Source: RGIG250 sp964540025 (GTDB taxonomy: Bacteria; Bacillota; Negativicutes; Selenomonadales; Selenomonadaceae). From it: a stretch of 26,615 nt of DNA. The notes beneath the pieces were generated by a model that made no database searches, had not been told where the DNA came from, and worked only from the letters and a program-made list of their open reading frames with translations. Positions 22,495 to 26,615 of this stretch are shown here, piece by piece. The stretch covers positions 1 to 26,615 of the forward strand of contig CAZIKQ010000022.1 in NCBI GenBank assembly GCA_964540025.1, in the 5' to 3' direction. A program made the position numbers and the translations under genes. How positions within the stretch are numbered: the first letter of the stretch is position 1; each line of letters starts with the position of its first letter.

Positions 22495-25389
22495 ATGAAG
22501 GGAAAAGATACAGCCTCCGCCGCTGCCGCCGAAATATTAACCGAAGGGATCGAATCTCCTGCCGCCAAAAAGAAGTCTTCCACCGCCGCGAAAAAAGCTG
22601 ACTCCGCCCAATCTGAAACCGCCCCCAAGGCAAAGAAAACCCCGGCGAAAAAACAAAAAACCGCCGCGGCGAAAGCTCCCCGAGCCAAATCCGCCGTCAA
22701 GACAACAAAGGCTTCAGAGTCAAAGGCGACGAAAAGAACCGGCGCCGCAAAAATTAAAATTACCGGCGAAAAAATTTTCGCCCTCGACATTGGCACCCGC
22801 AGCGTAATCGGCATCGTGGCCGAAAAGACCGGCGGCGACATCCGCATCGTCGCCACCGAACGCATGGAGCACAAGACCCGGGCTATGCTGGACGGCCAAA
22901 TCCATGACGTCCTCCAGGTGGCCGCCGTCATAAAGGAAGTAAAAAGCAAGCTGGAAGACCAGGTAGGCCCCCTGACCCGCGCCGCTGTGGCCGCCGCCGG
23001 CCGGGCCCTCTACACCATGACCGCCGAGGCGGAAATGGAGGTGGGCGGAATAATCACCGCCGAGCAGGAACGGAGCCTTGACTTTTCCGCCGTGCAGCTG
23101 GCTCAGGCAAAGCTGGCCGCCAGCGATACCATTGCCGACCCCACCGGCTATTACTGTGTGGGCTACAGCTCCCTCAGCTACACCCTGGATGATTTTCAGC
23201 TGAAGAGCCTCATCGGCCAGCGGGGGCGCATGGCCAAGGCCTCCGTCATTGCCACCTTCCTGCCCCGTCAAGTCATCGACTCAATGCAGAGCGCCCTCAG
23301 AGAAGCCAGGCTGGAAATGCAGGCGATAACTCTGGAGCCGATTGCCGCCATCAACGTCCTCATCCCCCCTACCATGCGCCACCTCAATCTGGTCCTGGTA
23401 GATATCGGCGCCGGTACCAGCGACGTAGCCATTACCAAAAACGGCTCCGTCATTGCCTACGGCATGGTTCCCCTGGCCGGTGACGAAATAACGGAAGCCA
23501 TCAGCCAGCGGTTCCTGCTGGATTTCAACGTGGCCGAGCGGATAAAGCGGGACGCTGCCGCCGGGCTCGACTGCCGGTTCTCCGACATCCTCGGTATGCC
23601 CTATAACCTGAAAGCCGAAGAAATTCTTGAACCCATCATGCCGGCGATAAAAAATCTCGCCGCCGCCATTTCCCGTCAAATCATCGAACTGAACGGCAAT
23701 GAACCCCAGGCTGTCCTGCTGGTGGGCGGCGGCTCCCTCTCCCCCCGGCTCACCCAGCTCATCGCGGAGGAAATGAAGCTCCCGGCCGGCCGGGTAGCGG
23801 TCCGCCGCCCGGAGCTGATAGACGGCATAGAAATGATCCCCGACGTTCTCCATGCCCCCGATGCCGTAACCCCATTGGGAATTTTGAAAATTGCCTCCTT
23901 CGACAATATCCACTTCATGCAGATCTTTGTAAACGGAGAGGAATACCACCTCTTCAACTTTCGCAACCTCACCATCTCCGACGCCCTCCTCAATGCCGGG
24001 ATCCGCCTCAAGGACTTTAACGGCAAGCCCGGCCTCGGCATCATGCTCAACATAGACGGCCGCTCCCAATTTATCCCCGGCACTATGGGCACCCTCGCCC
24101 ACCTGACCATAAACGGCCAGGACGCCAACCTCGATACCCCCATCGAAAACGGCAGTCAGATAGAGATAACCCCCGGCGACGACGGCGCCACCCCCCAGCT
24201 GACCCTGGCCGACGTGTACGAGGAGCCCCCCGGCGACCTGATCTACCTGAACGGCGAGGAGCGGATCATCCCGGCGGCCGTCACCATTAACGGTGACATT
24301 GCCGACAGCTCATCCCCGGTACATGACGGAGACACTATTCTGGAAAAAAAGCTCCGCACTGTGGGCGAAGCATTATTGGCCTGCGGCCTCTCCCCCACGG
24401 GAACGAAAATCAGCTACACCCTGAACGGCTCCGCCGGGCAGTACAATGTAAGCCCCGTCATTCTCCTGAACGACAGCCCCACCACTCTTTCCACCATGAT
24501 TTCCGACGGGGACCGGCTGGAATACCTCACTCCCGGCGAGCCCCGCCTCAGCGATATACTTCATCTCACCGAACGGGAAACCACCGTCAGAATTTACTTT
24601 AACAGCGCTGAGCACAAGATCCCCTCCGCCGCCGTGACCCTTGAAGTAAACGGCCGCCCCGCCGGTCCCGGCACCATCATCAACGATGGCAGCGATATCG
24701 TCTACCGCCGGGACGAACACCGGGTGACAATGGTCTCGGAGGCCCTTTTGGCCGTCGGCTACCAGCCCCCCGCCGCCGATTCCGGCGTCACGGTGGCCAT
24801 CAGCGTAAACGGCGCGGCCGCCCAATTCACCGACCCCGTCAAAAACGGCGACACCCTCACCGTGGATATCTATCCCCAGGGGGAAGACGGCCCCCGAAAG
24901 GCTCCTTTGAAGGATTTGGCCGGTAAAGCCGTCAGCCTGGCCGATATCAGCACTGAGCTGGACAAAAAGCTGGCCGCTGACCTGGAAAAGCAAGCCTCCT
25001 TGGAAGCGCCCCCTGCTCCCCCTGCGGAAAGCTCCGCTCCACCGGAGCCCGTTCCGAAAGAATCCCCGGCCGTCAACAGCCGGGAAGGTCTGCTGAGCCT
25101 GCTGACGGGCCAGGAGGAACCCGCCCCGTCAGCTCCGGAGGTTCCGAAGCGGGACGGTATCCTCAGCTCCCTTATTATCGAACGGAAACGGCCCGCTAAA
25201 GAACCGGCCTCCACCCCGGAGGAAAGCACTTCCGAAAAAAAAGCCCCGGAGGAAAAAGCTCCCGCCGAACCTGACGCCCCGAAAGCGGAGACTCCCCCGG
25301 CAGCTTCCCCGGCTCCCTCCACCCGCGGCAACGGGCTTATCTCCGGCATGATCAGAAAAACCCCGAAATTCTTATCCCACCGCCGGTAA
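22495..25389 (+). CDS. Giant FtsA-family ATPase with histone-H1-like N-tail and repeat-rich C-terminus
   Basis: This 964-residue protein has four regions. Residues 1-89 are a Lys/Ala/Pro/Ser-rich tail with AAKK, PAKK and KTPAKK blocks, like histone H1 tails. Residues 93-465 are an FtsA/PilM-like actin-fold ATPase with phosphate-1 FALDIGTRSVIGIV (95-108), phosphate-2 LVDIGAGTSDVAIT (301-314) and adenosine motif AVLLVGGGSLSPR (406-418). Residues 475-795 are beta-rich repeats with recurring NG...I.NGD.I and EALLA.G..P segments. Residues 835-964 are a Pro/Glu-rich disordered tail with three copies of a G-[LI]-[LI]-S motif (865-868, 888-891, 947-950) and a basic end. Standard FtsA has about 420 residues and a C-terminal amphipathic helix; larger FtsA-like proteins occur in Firmicutes. 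It probably acts at the membrane in division or envelope organisation. Start: ATG at 22495, AAGGAG 8 nt upstream. Confidence 0.88.
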   Translation: MKGKDTASAAAAEILTEGIESPAAKKKSSTAAKKADSAQSETAPKAKKTPAKKQKTAAAKAPRAKSAVKTTKASESKATKRTGAAKIKITGEKIFALDIGTRSVIGIVAEKTGGDIRIVATERMEHKTRAMLDGQIHDVLQVAAVIKEVKSKLEDQVGPLTRAAVAAAGRALYTMTAEAEMEVGGIITAEQERSLDFSAVQLAQAKLAASDTIADPTGYYCVGYSSLSYTLDDFQLKSLIGQRGRMAKASVIATFLPRQVIDSMQSALREARLEMQAITLEPIAAINVLIPPTMRHLNLVLVDIGAGTSDVAITKNGSVIAYGMVPLAGDEITEAISQRFLLDFNVAERIKRDAAAGLDCRFSDILGMPYNLKAEEILEPIMPAIKNLAAAISRQIIELNGNEPQAVLLVGGGSLSPRLTQLIAEEMKLPAGRVAVRRPELIDGIEMIPDVLHAPDAVTPLGILKIASFDNIHFMQIFVNGEEYHLFNFRNLTISDALLNAGIRLKDFNGKPGLGIMLNIDGRSQFIPGTMGTLAHLTINGQDANLDTPIENGSQIEITPGDDGATPQLTLADVYEEPPGDLIYLNGEERIIPAAVTINGDIADSSSPVHDGDTILEKKLRTVGEALLACGLSPTGTKISYTLNGSAGQYNVSPVILLNDSPTTLSTMISDGDRLEYLTPGEPRLSDILHLTERETTVRIYFNSAEHKIPSAAVTLEVNGRPAGPGTIINDGSDIVYRRDEHRVTMVSEALLAVGYQPPAADSGVTVAISVNGAAAQFTDPVKNGDTLTVDIYPQGEDGPRKAPLKDLAGKAVSLADISTELDKKLAADLEKQASLEAPPAPPAESSAPPEPVPKESPAVNSREGLLSLLTGQEEPAPSAPEVPKRDGILSSLIIERKRPAKEPASTPEESTSEKKAPEEKAPAEPDAPKAETPPAASPAPSTRGNGLISGMIRKTPKFLSHRR

Positions 25390-25412
25390 ACAATCAGACA
25401 GGAGACCTGCTA

Positions 25413-25859
25413 ATGGATGATACAGATAAAAAGATACTGAAAAAACTTCAACAAAATGCCCGGGTTACCCTCTCTGAACTGGCCGGTGACGTCTCCCTTT
25501 CGGTTCCGGCGGTCAGCGAACGCCTGAAAAAACTGGAGCAGTCCAAGGTTATCCGCCAGTACACGGCCATCCTCAATCCCCGGGAGCTGGGCAAGGAGCT
25601 GGTAGCCCAGATATTTCTCCGCTTCGACACCCCAAAGAACGGCGACCGGTTCGCCGAGCTGGTAAAAGGTGAAGGAGAGGTCACCGCCTGCTACTACATT
25701 ACCGGCGACTTCGACTACCTCATCAAGGTGGTGACGGAAAATACCACCACCCTTACCCGCTTGCTGGCCCGAATAAAAAATTACCCCGGCGTTGTAAAAA
25801 CCCAGACGATCATCGTCCTCTCCACCATATCGGAGAAACCAAGCGTTCTTCCGGAGTAA
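25413..25859 (+). CDS. Lrp/AsnC family transcriptional regulator
   Basis: This 148-residue DNA-binding protein has an AsnC-type winged helix-turn-helix (about 1-60: DDTDKKILKKLQQNARVTLSELAGDVSLSVPAVSERLKKLE in segments). A RAM ligand-binding/oligomerisation domain follows (about 65-140), with the family's turn in ACYYITGDFDYLIKV. Such proteins usually sense an amino acid and form octamers or dimers. Start: ATG at 25413, GGAG 8 nt upstream, 23 nt after the FtsA-like stop, so the two are co-transcribed. Its targets are unknown; the divergent region at 22298-22494 and the transporter operator at 3899-3966 are candidates. Confidence 0.93.
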   Translation: MDDTDKKILKKLQQNARVTLSELAGDVSLSVPAVSERLKKLEQSKVIRQYTAILNPRELGKELVAQIFLRFDTPKNGDRFAELVKGEGEVTACYYITGDFDYLIKVVTENTTTLTRLLARIKNYPGVVKTQTIIVLSTISEKPSVLPE

Positions 25860-25871
25860 AAAATTTCCACA

Positions 25872-25921
25872 AAAAAACGGCTGAAGCCCTCCGCCTACAG
25901 GCAGGCTCCAGCCATTTTTAT
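25872..25921. terminator. Bidirectional terminator between Lrp gene and membrane-anchored protein gene
   Basis: GGCTGAAGCC (25879-25888) pairs with GGCTCCAGCC (25904-25913), one mismatch. On the plus strand ATTTTTATT follows; on the minus strand a seven-T run follows (plus A at 25871-25877). It serves both convergent genes. Confidence 0.88.
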
Positions 25922-25929
25922 TGCTGAAA

Positions 25930-26352
25930 TCAGATATGAAAATAATCGAACATCTTATGGGTCAAAGCATTATCGTCCAGCTTGTCCCCATCCCGCAGGA
26001 GCGTGGTCAGGGAATTCACATAGAAGAAAGAATTGATGGGGACAAACCGGTTTATTTTACGGAAATTGCCCAAATAAAGCAGCCGGTGGAACAACACGTC
26101 GAAATCGTCCCGGGTGGCTCCATACTTTCGCACGATGGGCCCAAGCTTCCGGTCATGGGAAGCAAAATCGTACATCTCATCGATCAGCTCCGTCACATCC
26201 GTATCCTCCGGCATCCGCTTGTCCTGCCGGTCCTTCGGCACATACTTCTCAATCAGGCGGCGGACAACATTATTTTTCTTTACCTGGAGATACTCCTCCC
26301 AGAGAAACCAGATTACCAGCCCGGAAAAAACTCCCGTCAAAACCCATCTCAT
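25930..26352 (-). CDS. Small membrane-anchored protein of unknown function
   Basis: This 140-residue protein has one N-terminal transmembrane helix (about 3-19, WVLTGVFSGLVIWFLW). It is followed by a basic, mostly helical cytoplasmic-type domain (KKNNVVRRLIEKYVPKDRQDKR) and a Tyr/Phe/Asp-rich end (KMFDYFHI). No family is recognised. Start: ATG at 26352 with AAGGAG 10 nt upstream; GTG at 26355 (7 nt spacing) is equally possible and adds one residue. It has a near-consensus promoter and is monocistronic. Confidence 0.8.
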   Translation of the reverse strand: MRWVLTGVFSGLVIWFLWEEYLQVKKNNVVRRLIEKYVPKDRQDKRMPEDTDVTELIDEMYDFASHDRKLGPIVRKYGATRDDFDVLFHRLLYLGNFRKINRFVPINSFFYVNSLTTLLRDGDKLDDNALTHKMFDYFHI

Positions 26353-26393
26353 CACCCAGCGACTCCTTTTGAAACAGTACGAAAATATCGGTC

Positions 26394-26422
26394 ATTATAG
26401 CATAAGCTGCAATCCTTCGCAA
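26394..26422 (-). promoter_or_regulatory. Strong sigma-A promoter of the small membrane-anchored protein gene
   Basis: On the minus strand TTGCGA (26417-26422) and a perfect TATAAT (26394-26399) are exactly 17 nt apart, 42 nt before the start codon. Confidence 0.75.
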
Positions 26423-26615
26423 CTCTGATGCTCCCATCCAAAGGGCCACAACCCAAAGCCTCCCCTTCAGGTTGGCATGAGCACTTAAATCGCTGAAAGC
26501 CTCCCCTGTAGGGGAGGTGCCCGTCAGTGCGACTTCCTAAGCTCTGCCATCGTCTTACGACTCGGCAATCGCTAAGGTCGTCTGCATGACACTCACTAAA
26601 TGCGTCCATCGTTTC
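26423..26615. repeat. REP-like palindromic repeat region at right end
   Basis: No supported gene. CCTCCCCTGTAGGGGAGG (26500-26517) is a perfect palindrome, related in sequence to the left-end palindrome at 65-82. CGCTGAAAGCCTCCCC before it also echoes the left repeats, and CTCCCCTTCAGG near 26460 may be a decayed copy. ORFs drawn through it have no ribosome site or family. Confidence 0.6.

Overview
This GC-rich window uses strong AGGAGG-type ribosome binding sites. It carries the Firmicutes housekeeping order rpmE - DUF1385 - prfA - prmC - tsaC/sua5 - rpiB - glyA, which points to a low-level Firmicutes lineage. A GC-rich anaerobe of the Negativicutes type is my best guess, from gene content (TAXI-type TRAP transporter, YjfB-like motility protein, GT41 glycosyltransferase, large FtsA-like protein). 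The taxon is inference only. Almost everything is on the minus strand; only the FtsA-like/Lrp pair near the right end is on the plus strand.

Layout, left to right. 1-156: REP-like two-hairpin repeats. 157-3966: a TAXI TRAP transporter unit, transcribed leftwards as solute-binding lipoprotein, DUF1850 protein and fused 4TM-12TM permease. It has a sigma-A promoter, an operator-like 11-bp tandem repeat, an internal hairpin/T-run between the binding protein and the membrane genes, and a final terminator. 4015-4818: a Rossmann/DUF2520 protein. 4840-11450: the translation/one-carbon cluster (glyA, rpiB, tsaC, prmC, prfA, DUF1385, rpmE). PrmC modifies the release factor encoded beside it, and rpmE has its own promoter, a foldable leader and a terminator.

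11456-12660 looks foreign. It holds an exported protein with compositional differences from its neighbours, followed directly by about 190 nt that fold like a structured non-coding RNA and carry no convincing gene. 12713-16351: a double zinc-ribbon protein, a YjfB-like motility protein, a GT41 (OGT/SPINDLY-like) glycosyltransferase and a dGTPase. 16567-19800: a complete phosphorelay in one polypeptide (sensor, kinase, receiver, HPt), apparently preceded on the same transcript by a 44-codon membrane micro-ORF. 20038-20808: an uncharacterised soluble protein.

The most unusual part is 20921-25860. A FakA/YloV-like protein that has lost the aspartates of the DhaL kinase site diverges from a 964-residue FtsA-family ATPase. 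That ATPase has a histone-H1-like Lys/Ala/Pro tail in front, a series of repeated beta-rich modules behind, and a disordered C-tail with three copies of a short G-[LI]-[LI]-S motif. An Lrp/AsnC regulator follows 23 nt downstream. I propose this divergent pair as the candidate undescribed system. The right end holds a small membrane-anchored protein and further REP-like palindromes.
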